A program made the position numbers and the translations under genes. A DNA stretch of 44,431 bases from Sphingomonadaceae bacterium (GTDB lineage Bacteria > Pseudomonadota > Alphaproteobacteria > Sphingomonadales > Sphingomonadaceae). Of this stretch, positions 23,176-31,690 are shown in pieces (within the stretch, counting starts at the first letter, position 1; each line of letters opens with the position of its first letter). The notes under the pieces were generated by a model. The model was not told the origin of the DNA and did no database searches. It worked only from the letters and a program-made list of their open reading frames with translations. The stretch spans positions 1 to 44,431 of the forward strand of contig RFZB01000003.1 in assembly GCA_009920915.1 (NCBI GenBank), written 5' to 3'.

Positions 23176-23948
23176 TCCAAGATATTGATGACACCAAAAT
23201 GCCGCTGCTCGACCATTTGATTGAGCTGCGCCGTCGCCTGTTGTGGAGCGTGGTGGCGCTGGCCATTGGATTTTTCATCTGCTTGTATTTTGCGCGCGAT
23301 ATTTTTGCCTTTCTGGCCCAGCCGCTGCTGAAGGCCGGGCAAGGCAAGATCATCTACACAGATATTTTCGAAGCCTTTTTTGTTGAGATTAAAGTCGCCT
23401 TTTTCTCAGCGATGATGCTGGCCTTTCCCGTGATTGCCACGCAAATTTGGCGCTTTGTTGCCCCCGGCCTCTATGCCAATGAAAAAAGGGCCTTTCTGCC
23501 ATTTCTGCTGATGACACCCGTGCTGTTCACGGCAGGCGCGGCCATGGCCTATTATGTCGCGATGCCCGTTGCGCTTAAATTTTTACTCGGGTTTTCCGGC
23601 GATGTGGGCGGCATTCAGCAAGAAGCCCTGCCCGGCGTTGGCAATTATCTGGGCTTTGTCATGAAGTTTCTTTTTGGCTTTGGTGTTGCCTTTTTATTGC
23701 CCGTGCTGCTGATGCTGCTGGAACGTGCAGGCATTGTCACGCTGGCCCAATTGAAGGCGGGCCGCCGCTATGCCGTGGTCGGCATTGCTGCAGTCTCGGC
23801 AGTGCTGACACCGCCTGATATTTTGTCGCAAATCCTGCTGCTGGTGCCCATGTATCTGCTGTACGAACTGGCCATTATTGCCATCCGCCTGACAGGCCAA
23901 AAATCTGCATCGAGCAATGATCCCGCGACGGACAGCGCGGACACCTAG
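23172..23948 (+). CDS. tatC: Twin-arginine translocase subunit TatC
   Basis: Core Tat receptor with six membrane spans (258 residues). Conserved marks are MPLLDHLIELRRRLLWSV near 9-26, the periplasmic loop AFFVEIKVAFFSAMMLAFPV, and FVAPGLYANEKRAFLPFLL. A usual alphaproteobacterial TatC length. Its TAG stop overlaps by three bases the stop of the entericidin-like gene on the opposite strand. Confidence 0.96.
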   Translation: MIQDIDDTKMPLLDHLIELRRRLLWSVVALAIGFFICLYFARDIFAFLAQPLLKAGQGKIIYTDIFEAFFVEIKVAFFSAMMLAFPVIATQIWRFVAPGLYANEKRAFLPFLLMTPVLFTAGAAMAYYVAMPVALKFLLGFSGDVGGIQQEALPGVGNYLGFVMKFLFGFGVAFLLPVLLMLLERAGIVTLAQLKAGRRYAVVGIAAVSAVLTPPDILSQILLLVPMYLLYELAIIAIRLTGQKSASSNDPATDSADT

Positions 23949-24073
23949 CCAATTGCTTTGCCGCCGGCCTCACCCACCGATTCAATATCACGGCCAAGGC
24001 CCTTTACGGTGTTGCAAGCCGTGACCACTAAGCTGAGGCTGGCCAACATCAGCACCATGAAGCTGCGTTTCAT
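23945..24073 (-). CDS. Entericidin-like small lipoprotein (42 residues)
   Basis: A small gene easily missed between tatC and glnE. It begins at the ATG at 24073 behind a strong AGGAGAGG site and reads MKRSFMVLMLASLSLVVTAC, a lipoprotein signal peptide with a lipobox ending at Cys20, followed by NTVKGLGRDIESVGEAGGKA. The CNTVKGLGRDIESVGEA segment is the signature of the entericidin A/B family, tiny membrane lipoproteins described in enterobacteria as a stationary-phase toxin/antidote pair. Only one such gene is here, so a toxin-antidote role is not supported by context. Its end overlaps tatC convergently. Confidence 0.88.
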   Translation of the reverse strand: MKRSFMVLMLASLSLVVTACNTVKGLGRDIESVGEAGGKAIG

Positions 24074-24117
24074 AGGGCCTCTCCTTGCGTCTTCCCTGTT
24101 GGCCCCCAATCAGTAGA

Positions 24118-26802
24118 ATGTCGATTATGTCTGTCGCCAAGCTGAACGACGCGCTCGACCGGGCCGATCGCCATGCCCCACATCTCCGCCTGTTGATGCA
24201 GCGCCACCCGGACGTGCGTGACTTTTTGGCCAGTGGCGATTTGGCAGCGGCGCTGGCCTGCCATAGTCAAGCCGTTGATGCCGATTTGCCCATTGGCGCG
24301 GCGCTGCGGCAGGCGAAAGGCGCGCTGGCGCTGGCCGTGGCCATTGGCGACCTTGCCGGGCTGCTTGATTTGGAAACCGTAACTGGCCTGTTGTCCGACT
24401 TTGCGGATCTGGCGCTGGATCGTGCCATTAAAGCTGCCATTACTGAATATCGCCCCGGGGCAGAGCCGCTTGGTCTAGCGGCGATTGCGCTGGGCAAACA
24501 TGGCAGCCGCGAACTCAACTATTCTTCTGATATTGACCCGATTTTGATTTTTGAGCCGCGCGTTCTGCCCTGTCGTGAGCGCGATGAGCCGGTGGAGGCT
24601 GCCGTGCGCATTGGCCGCCGCGTGGTAGAATTAATGCAGGCCCGGACCGAGCATGGCTATGTCTTTCGCATTGATTTGCGATTGCGGCCGACGCCCGAAG
24701 TCACGCCGATTGTGATGCCTGTTGAAGCGGCCATTGGCTATTATGAATCGCAGGCCCTGGCGTGGGAACGCGCCGCCTTTATCCGCGCCCGCGCTTGTGC
24801 GGGAGATGCCAGCCTTGGCCAATATTTTACGCAGGCGCTGCGCCCCTTTGTCTGGCGGCGGGGGCTTGATTTTGGGGCAATCCGTGAAATCCGATCCATC
24901 TCGCATCGTATTCGAGATCATTATGCCCAAGGCCAAGCCTTTGGCCCCGGCTTTGATTTAAAGCGCGGCCGCGGCGGCATTCGAGAATGTGAATTTTTTG
25001 CTCAAATCCATCAGCTTATTCATGGCGGGCGAGATCAAGACTTGCGGATTGCCGCCACCATGCCGGCTTTGCACGCCCTGGCCGAGGCCGGCCATATTGC
25101 GCGGGAGGACGCCACTATCTTGGCCGATGCCTATCGGCTCTATCGCCGCATCGAACATCGCTTGCAGATGGTGGATGACCAACAAACACACAGCCTACCC
25201 CGGCAAAGCGAGGCGCTGAGCACAGTCGCGGCGCTGGATGGCATTGCAGATGGCGCAGCTTTGCTGGACCTGCTCGCGCCGCATATTGCGGCTGTCAGCC
25301 AGCTCTATGATGGGCTGGATGGCCCAGCCCAATCCTCGCTTCCGCAACAGGAAGAAGGGCTGGATGTTGCCTTGCGGGCGGCAGGCTTTGCCGACCCCGG
25401 CCCAGCACGCCAGCGCATCCAGCATTGGCGGTCTGGCACGGTGCGCGCGGTGCGCACCCCCGCCGCGCGGGAGGCTTTGGAATCTGTCTTGCCCAAGCTG
25501 ATTGAGGGGCTGGGCCATGCGCCAGACCCCCTGATGGCCATCAACCAATTTTCCACAATTGTGGAACGGCTGCCCAGCGCCATCAACTTGTTCCGCCTGC
25601 TTGAGGCCCGCCCCGGCTTGCTGGCGATGCTGGCTGATATTCTCTGCCATGCGCCGACATTGGCAGAACAATTGGGCCAGCGGCCTGCCATGTTAGACCG
25701 GCTGATTGATGCCTCTGCCTTTGATCCGCCGGGCAGTGTCGCAGACATTGCGGCCCAGTTGCGCGGGGGAGACACGCTGGAAGACCAGCTGGACCATGTC
25801 CGCCGGGTGGTGGGGGAAATGCGCTTTGCCCTTGGCGTCCAATTGGTCAGTGGCGCGCGCGATCCGTTGGAGGTGGCGGCAGGCTATGCCCGTATTGCTG
25901 AGGCCGCCATCTTGGTGGTGACCGATGCCACCATTGCGGAATATGAGCGGGCGCATGGCAAGGTGCCGGGCGGAGAATTGGTTATTCTGGCCTTGGGCCG
26001 GATGGGCGGAGCAGAGCTGACCCATGCCTCTGACCTTGACTTAATCTATCTGTTCACGGGCGATTTTTCAGGCGAGTCAGATGGGGCAAAGCCCTTGGGC
26101 GCTGTGCATTATTTCAACCGCCTCAGCCAGCGCGTGACCAATGGCCTATCTGTGCCGACAGCTGCAGGCCCGCTTTATGATGTGGACACACGGCTGCGCC
26201 CTTCGGGCAGCGATGGGCCATTGGCCGTCTCGCTTGATGGCTTTGCCCGCTATCAGGCCGAAGATGCGTGGACGTGGGAGCATATGGCGCTCACGCGCGC
26301 GCGGCCTGTTTATGGGTCTGCCGCGGCGCGTGCCGAAACCCAGGCGATTATCGATCAGGTGCTCTGCCGCCCGCGCAATGCCGCCGCCCTGACCGCGGAT
26401 GCCGCAAAGATGCGCGCAGATATGGCTACGCATAAGCCGCCAAAGGGCCCGTTGGATGTCAAATTGGCCCAAGGCGGGCTGGTGGACTTAGAATTTTTAA
26501 CGCACGTCACCCAATTGCGCGAAGCGCAGGGACTGACGCCCTTTTTATCTGAAGCTATTGCAGCGCTAGCCGACAAAGGCCTGCTGGATGCCAAAATGCC
26601 CGCAGCCCATGCGCTGTTGACCCGGATGCTGGTGGCCGTGCGGCTCATGGCCCCCAATTTGCAAGACCCCCCGGTGACGACACGACCCGTGATTGCGCGC
26701 GCCTGTGGCCTGGCCGATTGGGACAGCCTGCTTGCAGAGCTGGACCGAACACGGCAAAGCGTGGCGCGAGAGTGGGGGCGTATTTCAACCACTGGGGACT
26801 AA
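24118..26802 (+). CDS. glnE: Bifunctional glutamine synthetase adenylyltransferase/deadenylase
   Basis: Controls glutamine synthetase by adding or removing AMP in response to PII. The 894 residues hold two nucleotidyltransferase domains: the N-terminal deadenylase with GKHGSRELNYSSDIDPIL near 127-144 and the C-terminal adenylylase with LGRMGGAELTHASDLDLIYL near 625-644, each with the GS/GGxxL-x-DxD pattern, and regulatory linkers between them. Start choice is between ATGs at 24118 and 24127, neither with a strong ribosome site. The gene diverges from the entericidin-like gene by 44 bases. glnA is not in the window. Confidence 0.95.
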   Translation: MSIMSVAKLNDALDRADRHAPHLRLLMQRHPDVRDFLASGDLAAALACHSQAVDADLPIGAALRQAKGALALAVAIGDLAGLLDLETVTGLLSDFADLALDRAIKAAITEYRPGAEPLGLAAIALGKHGSRELNYSSDIDPILIFEPRVLPCRERDEPVEAAVRIGRRVVELMQARTEHGYVFRIDLRLRPTPEVTPIVMPVEAAIGYYESQALAWERAAFIRARACAGDASLGQYFTQALRPFVWRRGLDFGAIREIRSISHRIRDHYAQGQAFGPGFDLKRGRGGIRECEFFAQIHQLIHGGRDQDLRIAATMPALHALAEAGHIAREDATILADAYRLYRRIEHRLQMVDDQQTHSLPRQSEALSTVAALDGIADGAALLDLLAPHIAAVSQLYDGLDGPAQSSLPQQEEGLDVALRAAGFADPGPARQRIQHWRSGTVRAVRTPAAREALESVLPKLIEGLGHAPDPLMAINQFSTIVERLPSAINLFRLLEARPGLLAMLADILCHAPTLAEQLGQRPAMLDRLIDASAFDPPGSVADIAAQLRGGDTLEDQLDHVRRVVGEMRFALGVQLVSGARDPLEVAAGYARIAEAAILVVTDATIAEYERAHGKVPGGELVILALGRMGGAELTHASDLDLIYLFTGDFSGESDGAKPLGAVHYFNRLSQRVTNGLSVPTAAGPLYDVDTRLRPSGSDGPLAVSLDGFARYQAEDAWTWEHMALTRARPVYGSAAARAETQAIIDQVLCRPRNAAALTADAAKMRADMATHKPPKGPLDVKLAQGGLVDLEFLTHVTQLREAQGLTPFLSEAIAALADKGLLDAKMPAAHALLTRMLVAVRLMAPNLQDPPVTTRPVIARACGLADWDSLLAELDRTRQSVAREWGRISTTGD

Positions 26803-26806
26803 CATC

Positions 26807-27265
26807 ATGCTAAACGAAGGCGACAGCGCACCAGATGTGCGCTTTGCAACAGCCACTGGCCAAGCGTCTGTCAAAGATTATGCCGGACGCAAGTTGATCG
26901 TCTATTTTTATCCCAAAGATGATACGTCAGGATGCACCAAGGAAGCGCAAGAATTTTCAGCTCTTGCTGCGGAGTTCGCGGCTGCAGGCGCGCATATCAT
27001 TGGCATTTCCAAAGACAGTTTGGCGAGCCACGCCAAATTCCAAACCAAATATGATTTGAAAGTTGATTTGGGCAGCGATGCCGAGGGCGGGGTGTGCGAA
27101 GCCTTTGGCACATGGGTTGAAAAATCCATGTATGGCCGCAGCTATATGGGAATTGAACGATCCACCTTCCTGATTGATGCGCAGGGCAAAATTGCCAAAA
27201 TCTGGCGCAAGGTGAAGGTGCCGGGGCACGCCCAAGCCGTGCTGGACGCGACACAGGCGCTTTGA
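26807..27265 (+). CDS. bcp: Thioredoxin-dependent peroxiredoxin (BCP/PrxQ)
   Basis: Reduces hydrogen and alkyl peroxides. The 152-residue protein starts at ATG 26807, four bases after glnE and behind GGGA. The peroxidatic Cys43 sits in YPKDDTSGCTKEAQEFSAL, a TSGCT variant of the usual TPGCT. The resolving Cys five residues later, found in E. coli BCP, is absent; the only other Cys is Cys97 in GGVCEAFG. It may therefore act as a 1-Cys enzyme or use Cys97. The stop directly abuts the tauE/safE start codon. Confidence 0.93.
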   Translation: MLNEGDSAPDVRFATATGQASVKDYAGRKLIVYFYPKDDTSGCTKEAQEFSALAAEFAAAGAHIIGISKDSLASHAKFQTKYDLKVDLGSDAEGGVCEAFGTWVEKSMYGRSYMGIERSTFLIDAQGKIAKIWRKVKVPGHAQAVLDATQAL

Positions 27266-28015
27266 ATGCCGGGAGCGACAGCGGCCTTCATCATTGCCTC
27301 TGCCATCCTGACAGCCGCGCTTTCGGGCGTATTTGGCATGGCAGGCGGATTGGTGCTGATGGGGGCGCTGGCGCTGGTGCTGCCCGTGTCAGCGGCCTTT
27401 GTAACGCATGGCGTGTTGCAATTGGTGGCCAATGGTTGGCGGGCCATATTGCACCGCCAGCATATTAGCTGGCCAATTTTGCGATCCTATATCTTGGCCT
27501 CGGCGCTGGCAGCGGGGCTGTTAAGCGTCATTGCCTTTACCCCCTCGCAAGCGTTGGTCTTTCTGCTGTTGGGGCTTGTCCCCCTGCTGGTTTGGCTGCC
27601 AAAAAATTGGCTGCATTTGGATGCTGCCAAAGCGCCCCATGCCTTGCTTTCAGGCTTTTTGGTCACCAGCCTTAACCTCACAGCAGGCGTGGCAGGCCCG
27701 TTGCTCGATGTGTTTTTTGTGCGCACCAAGCTTAGCCGCCACCAGATTGTGGCAACCAAGGCGGCAACGCAGGTCTTCAGCCATTTGGCCAAAATTCTTG
27801 TCTATGGCGCGCCACTGATTGTCGCGGGGCAGACAGCAAGCTTGCCGCCCCCCTGGGTGTTCGCGCTGGCCATTCCAGTGTCGATGGTTGGAACCGCAGC
27901 GGGCGGCTGGGTGCTCGACCGGATGAGCGATGTGAACTTTAAGCGCTGGACGGCGTGGATCGTCACCGCCATTGGCCTCTTCTACCTTATCCAAGCAGCT
28001 CATTTTTGGTCATGA
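27266..28015 (+). CDS. TauE/SafE-family membrane transporter (putative anion exporter)
   Basis: A 249-residue integral membrane protein with about seven or eight hydrophobic helices and the family start FIIASAILTAALSGVFGMAGG. The internal repeat typical of the family recurs near FLVTSLNLTAGVAGPLLDVF. Members export sulfite, sulfoacetate or related organic anions. It begins immediately after the bcp stop with no intergenic base and overlaps the DUF455 gene by four bases. Substrate is unknown; neighbours do not specify it. Confidence 0.85.
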   Translation: MPGATAAFIIASAILTAALSGVFGMAGGLVLMGALALVLPVSAAFVTHGVLQLVANGWRAILHRQHISWPILRSYILASALAAGLLSVIAFTPSQALVFLLLGLVPLLVWLPKNWLHLDAAKAPHALLSGFLVTSLNLTAGVAGPLLDVFFVRTKLSRHQIVATKAATQVFSHLAKILVYGAPLIVAGQTASLPPPWVFALAIPVSMVGTAAGGWVLDRMSDVNFKRWTAWIVTAIGLFYLIQAAHFWS

Positions 28016-28803
28016 CAAGCATTGCCACCGCCATTCGGTCCGTCCTTGAGGCCAGCCACCCGCGCGACAAAGTGATGCGCGCGCGCAAAGTGGCGCGTGA
28101 ATGGCGGCTAGGTCAATTGCGTCATGACTTTGATGTCGGGATGCCCGATCGCCCGGCCCGACCTGCACGGCCTGAATTGCTGCCGCCCACGCACATGCCA
28201 GCCCGCCGCCGGGCAGGATCGACGGCCGGGCGGATCGCAATGCTGCACGCTTTTGCGCATATCGAATTTTCCGCCATTGATTTGGCCTTTGATATGGCGG
28301 GCCGATTTGGCGCAGGCATGCCGCGCGCCTTTGTGGATGATTGGCTGTTGGTGGGCGCAGAAGAAGCTATGCACTTCATGCTGCTCGAACGCCGCCTTTA
28401 CCAATTTGGCAGCCATTATGGCGCCCTGCCCGCGCATGATGGCCTTTGGGAATCCGCAGCGGACACGTCAGGCGATGTGCTGGCGCGGCTGGCCATTGTG
28501 CCCATGGTCCTTGAAGCACGCGGGCTGGATGTCAGCCCAGCCACAATTGAGCGGCTGGCGCGGATGGGGGATGCCAAAAGTGCCGCCATCCTGACGCGCA
28601 TTTACACGGATGAAATTCGCCATGTCGGCTTTGGCTCAAAATGGTTTCAGCATATCGCCGAATCGCAGGGGCTGGTGGCGAACCTCCACTGGCAAAGCCT
28701 CGTCAAACGGCACTTTCGGGGGGTGCTAAAGCCTCCATTCAACGACTCGGCGCGGATGAATGCCGGTTTAACGCGGGATTACTACGACGCGCTTGCGTGC
28801 TGA
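28012..28803 (+). CDS. Ferritin-like DUF455 protein
   Basis: A 263-residue predicted di-iron four-helix protein. I take the ATG at 28012, which overlaps the upstream stop (ATGA). Candidate metal ligands are in place: Glu85 (FAHIEFSAIDLA), Glu118 and His121 (GAEEAMHFML), Glu168 (VLEARGLDV), Glu201 and His204 (TDEIRHVGFGSKW). The arrangement E / ExxH / E / ExxH is that of ferritin-like oxygenases such as MiaE. No defined substrate is known to me for this family. Coupling to the transporter gene suggests shared expression, not necessarily shared chemistry. Confidence 0.85.
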   Translation: MTSIATAIRSVLEASHPRDKVMRARKVAREWRLGQLRHDFDVGMPDRPARPARPELLPPTHMPARRRAGSTAGRIAMLHAFAHIEFSAIDLAFDMAGRFGAGMPRAFVDDWLLVGAEEAMHFMLLERRLYQFGSHYGALPAHDGLWESAADTSGDVLARLAIVPMVLEARGLDVSPATIERLARMGDAKSAAILTRIYTDEIRHVGFGSKWFQHIAESQGLVANLHWQSLVKRHFRGVLKPPFNDSARMNAGLTRDYYDALAC

Positions 28804-28848
28804 CGCAGCGTTAAGCATGGACGCTCACACCTAATGGTCACACGCATG

Positions 28849-28865
28849 GCCCCGTGAGTCGGGGC
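28849..28865. repeat. Small hairpin before the M23 peptidase gene
   Basis: A perfect 5-bp inverted repeat (GCCCC, 7-base loop, GGGGC) in the 103-base gap between the DUF455 gene and the M23 gene. No T-run follows, so it is at best a weak terminator or part of the 5' leader of the next gene. Confidence 0.3.
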
Positions 28866-28906
28866 GATCTTGCAGCGGCCGGAAGACGATGTGGGGGTTT
28901 TAAAAA

Positions 28907-29698
28907 ATGGCGTTTGGGTTGGTCGCAACAGCGCACGAAATGGTAGAGCGCGCTCGTGGCCAAAATGTCCCGAATTTCAAGTCGTCTGACCGTGCAGTTT
29001 TGCGCGGCATGACGCGTTTCGCCCTTATCCTCACGGTTCTGGCAGGCTTTGTTCTGTCGTCCGTCCCCAGCCAAGCGGTGGCAGCAGATGCCGCAGCTGT
29101 GGGTGGCCCGTTTGAATCGCTGCAAAGCACAAGCGTTAAATCTGTGCCCAGCCCCGACAAGGCAGACCCCCATTTCCGTGCGCTGTTCAACAGCTGGAAG
29201 CGGTTGGACGCGCAGACTCAGGGCAGCGTTGCCATTCCCTCCTCCAAGCCTGTGAACCTTGGCATTTCGCTGTCGAGCGGCTTTGGCGTGCGGTCTGACC
29301 CGTTCCGCGGTGGCGCGGCCATGCACTCAGGCGTGGATATTCCTGGCCCTGTTGGCACGCCCATTTATGCGACAGCAGATGGCGTTGTTGGCCGCACTGG
29401 CTGGGTGGGCGGCTATGGCAATCTGGTTGAGCTGGAACATGGCCAGGGCATTCAAACCCGTTATGGCCATTTGTCGGAAATTATTGCGACACCCGGCACA
29501 CGCGTGAAGCGCGGCCAATTAATTGGCCTGATGGGCTCCACAGGTCGCTCCACGGGCAGCCACTTGCATTATGAAGTGCGCCTGAGCGGCCGTGCCGTCA
29601 ATCCGACCCCTTTCCTGCGCACAGATGGCTATTTGCTGGCCATGGAACGTCGCTCTTCGGGCAATGTGGCCTTGGGTGGCCCTGCCAAGGCTGAGTAA
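28907..29698 (+). CDS. M23-family (LytM-type) peptidoglycan endopeptidase, first of two
   Basis: A 263-residue predicted periplasmic zinc peptidase that cuts peptide crosslinks or activates amidases. The LytM domain is complete: His140 and Asp144 in MHSGVDIPG, His188 in RYGHLSE, and His219/His221 in SHLHYEV. A hydrophobic segment near 36-60 (FALILTVLAGFVLSS, ending SQAVAA) is a signal peptide or anchor preceded by a 34-residue charged leader. The ATG at 28907 has GGGGG about nine bases upstream; a later ATG at 29009 would give a standard signal peptide but lacks a ribosome site. Confidence 0.9.
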   Translation: MAFGLVATAHEMVERARGQNVPNFKSSDRAVLRGMTRFALILTVLAGFVLSSVPSQAVAADAAAVGGPFESLQSTSVKSVPSPDKADPHFRALFNSWKRLDAQTQGSVAIPSSKPVNLGISLSSGFGVRSDPFRGGAAMHSGVDIPGPVGTPIYATADGVVGRTGWVGGYGNLVELEHGQGIQTRYGHLSEIIATPGTRVKRGQLIGLMGSTGRSTGSHLHYEVRLSGRAVNPTPFLRTDGYLLAMERRSSGNVALGGPAKAE

Positions 29699-29704
29699 GC
29701 GCAT

Positions 29705-29725
29705 CTTGCCGCAGTCGGCGGCAAG
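29705..29725. repeat. Hairpin between M23 and erpA
   Basis: Perfect 8-bp inverted repeat CTTGCCGC / GCGGCAAG with a 5-base loop, located 7 bases after the M23 stop. It lacks a T-run, so termination would be partial or absent. Confidence 0.4.
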
Positions 29726-29741
29726 GCCTATCTGACATCTT

Positions 29742-30068
29742 ATGCAAAAAGTTCACCTGACCGACAGCGCGGCTGCGCGTGTCGCCCTTATCGCCGAAAA
29801 ACAAGGCAAGCCCGCAATTTTGCGGCTGTCGGTTGAAGGCGGTGGTTGTTCTGGCTTCCAATATCGCTTTGGCTTGGCTGACGCCGTTGAGGGGGAAGAT
29901 CTGGTGACTGAAACCGCGGGCGTAAAGCTGGTGGTTGACCCCATGTCGCTGGATCTGCTGGATGGGTCTGCCGTCGATTATGTCGAATCCCTCGGCGGAG
30001 CGGCGTTTCGCGTGACCAACCCAAATGCTGCGTCTGGCTGTGGCTGCGGCGCCAGCTTTTCCGTCTGA
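29742..30068 (+). CDS. erpA: Iron-sulfur cluster insertion protein (A-type carrier)
   Basis: Delivers Fe-S clusters to apo-proteins. The 108 residues carry the A-type ligands Cys36 (GGGCSGFQYRF), Cys100 and Cys102 (SGCGCGASFSV). The ErpA/IscA distinction is made on the SGFQYxF and VDPMSLDLLDGSAVDYVESL wording and is not certain. It lies apart from the cysteine desulfurase cluster and is followed after 11 bases by xthA. Confidence 0.93.
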   Translation: MQKVHLTDSAAARVALIAEKQGKPAILRLSVEGGGCSGFQYRFGLADAVEGEDLVTETAGVKLVVDPMSLDLLDGSAVDYVESLGGAAFRVTNPNAASGCGCGASFSV

Positions 30069-30079
30069 TCACCCAGCAG

Positions 30080-30856
30080 ATGCGCATAGCCACCTATAAT
30101 GTAAACGGGATCAAAGCCCGTTTGCCCCGCTTGCTCGAATGGCTGGATGAGCAAAAGCCTGATATTGTGTGCCTGCAAGAGCTGAAATCCAGCGACGACA
30201 CCTTGCCCATCGCGGAGGTGGCAGCGGCTGGCTATCATGGCGTGTGGCACGGGCAAAAAGGCTTTAATGGCGTTGCCATATTGGCCCGCGGCGAAAGGCC
30301 CGTTGAAACCCAACGCGGCCTTAGCGGCGATCCAGAGGATGCGCAAAGCCGCTATATTGAGGCCGATGTTTTTGGCGTGCGTATTGCCTCGCTCTACCTG
30401 CCCAATGGCAACCCCCAACCGGGGCCGAAATTTGAGTATAAGCTTAGCTGGTTTGATCGGTTAACCGCGCGCGCAGCGGCGCTGATGGCGCTGGAAATGC
30501 CCGTTATTCTGGCGGGCGATTATAATGTTATTCCAACTGACGCTGACATTGCGAACCCCCGCGCCATGGCAGAGGATGCCCTGATGCAGCCCGAAAGCCG
30601 GGCGGCTTTTCGTCGTCTTGCAGCGCTTGGCCTCACAGATGCGCTTGAGGCCTGCCATCCCGGCGGACGGCTTTGGACCTTTTGGGATTATCAGGCCGGG
30701 GCATGGCAGCGTGATGCCGGCTTTCGGATCGATCATCTTATGCTGTCGCCCGAAGTGGCCGACCGGTTGGTAGCAGCGGGCGTCGATAAAGAGTATCGCG
30801 CGCGCGAAAAAGCGAGTGATCACGCGCCCACATGGATCCTATTGCGCGACAGTTAA
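30080..30856 (+). CDS. xthA: Exodeoxyribonuclease III (AP endonuclease)
   Basis: Base-excision repair enzyme that nicks DNA 5' of abasic sites and removes 3' blocks. The 258-residue endonuclease/exonuclease/phosphatase fold shows RIATYNVNGIKARL at the start, LQELKS with metal ligand Glu34, the LAGDYNVIPTDAD block, and the C-terminal SDHAP with Asp247 and His248. Length and motifs match XthA in full. It follows erpA closely and is probably cotranscribed. Confidence 0.95.
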   Translation: MRIATYNVNGIKARLPRLLEWLDEQKPDIVCLQELKSSDDTLPIAEVAAAGYHGVWHGQKGFNGVAILARGERPVETQRGLSGDPEDAQSRYIEADVFGVRIASLYLPNGNPQPGPKFEYKLSWFDRLTARAAALMALEMPVILAGDYNVIPTDADIANPRAMAEDALMQPESRAAFRRLAALGLTDALEACHPGGRLWTFWDYQAGAWQRDAGFRIDHLMLSPEVADRLVAAGVDKEYRAREKASDHAPTWILLRDS

Positions 30857-30946
30857 GCAGGCACAGACCCAATATTCATCGTGCAGCAAGGCCCAATCCG
30901 CCAAGCCACGCAAGATACGAGCGCACATCGCTCAAGGGAGCAGAGC

Positions 30947-31669
30947 ATGGCCATCCGGCATCACCTATCCGGCACGATTTCAGTGATATTGGCCCTTGGG
31001 CTGGCCGCACCGGCAATGGCGCAGCGCACCATAGGCCCCTATTGGCCCGCCTATGGCCCTGGCTTTGGCGCGCAAAGCAACGCCTCTATGGCCAGCAGCC
31101 TGCGGTCTGAGCAGCGCAAGCCACAAAATGGCGAAACTGAAACAGCACGTTTCATTGCGCAAGGGGCAGCGGCCAAGCTGCGCCAAGGCCCAATAGACGT
31201 CAAAATCGTCGAGCAGGACGGGCCACCCTTTTCAGCTGACATGGTGGCAGCCGCAATTGTCGATCAACTGGCAAAGCTGGGCTATGATGTCGCCAACCCC
31301 AGCGCCACGGGCGGGCAAGTGGCCGAAGTCCAGCTTTCGCGCGTCACGCTGGTCCCCGAAGAGAAAAAGCGCAATCCGATTAGCGGGGAGACAACAATTG
31401 GCGTGTCCAACCGCGGGTCGCTTTTTGGCATGGCGCTGGCCATTGATTTAAGCAAACCGCGCAAAGCCCTTATGTCCACCCAAATGCGCATCCGCATTCG
31501 CGACCGGGCAAGCAATGCCGTGCTGTGGGAGGGACGATCCAGCCTGGAAACGCGCGAAGGCGATAAAAAATGGCCCGATGACGCCATTGCAGCCCGCCTG
31601 TCTGCGACTTTGCTCGACAATCTGGCAGAGCCCGGCCAGGCGCGTGAAGTGCCGCTCGACACGCCCTAA
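30947..31669 (+). CDS. Exported protein of unknown function
   Basis: A 240-residue protein starting at ATG 30947 behind AGGGAG. The N-terminus (SVILALGLAAPAMAQ) is a standard signal peptide, so the mature protein is periplasmic. No Cys lipobox is present. The body has FSADMVAAAIVDQLAKLGYD, suggesting a small alpha/beta domain with a conserved Gly-Tyr-x-Val, and later RIRIRDRASNAVLWEGRSSL, reminiscent of DUF4136-type proteins, but I do not recognise it firmly. It converges on the GNAT-like gene 21 bases away. Confidence 0.6.
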   Translation: MAIRHHLSGTISVILALGLAAPAMAQRTIGPYWPAYGPGFGAQSNASMASSLRSEQRKPQNGETETARFIAQGAAAKLRQGPIDVKIVEQDGPPFSADMVAAAIVDQLAKLGYDVANPSATGGQVAEVQLSRVTLVPEEKKRNPISGETTIGVSNRGSLFGMALAIDLSKPRKALMSTQMRIRIRDRASNAVLWEGRSSLETREGDKKWPDDAIAARLSATLLDNLAEPGQAREVPLDTP

Positions 31670-31690
31670 CGATCTTGGGGCGCAGCGCCG

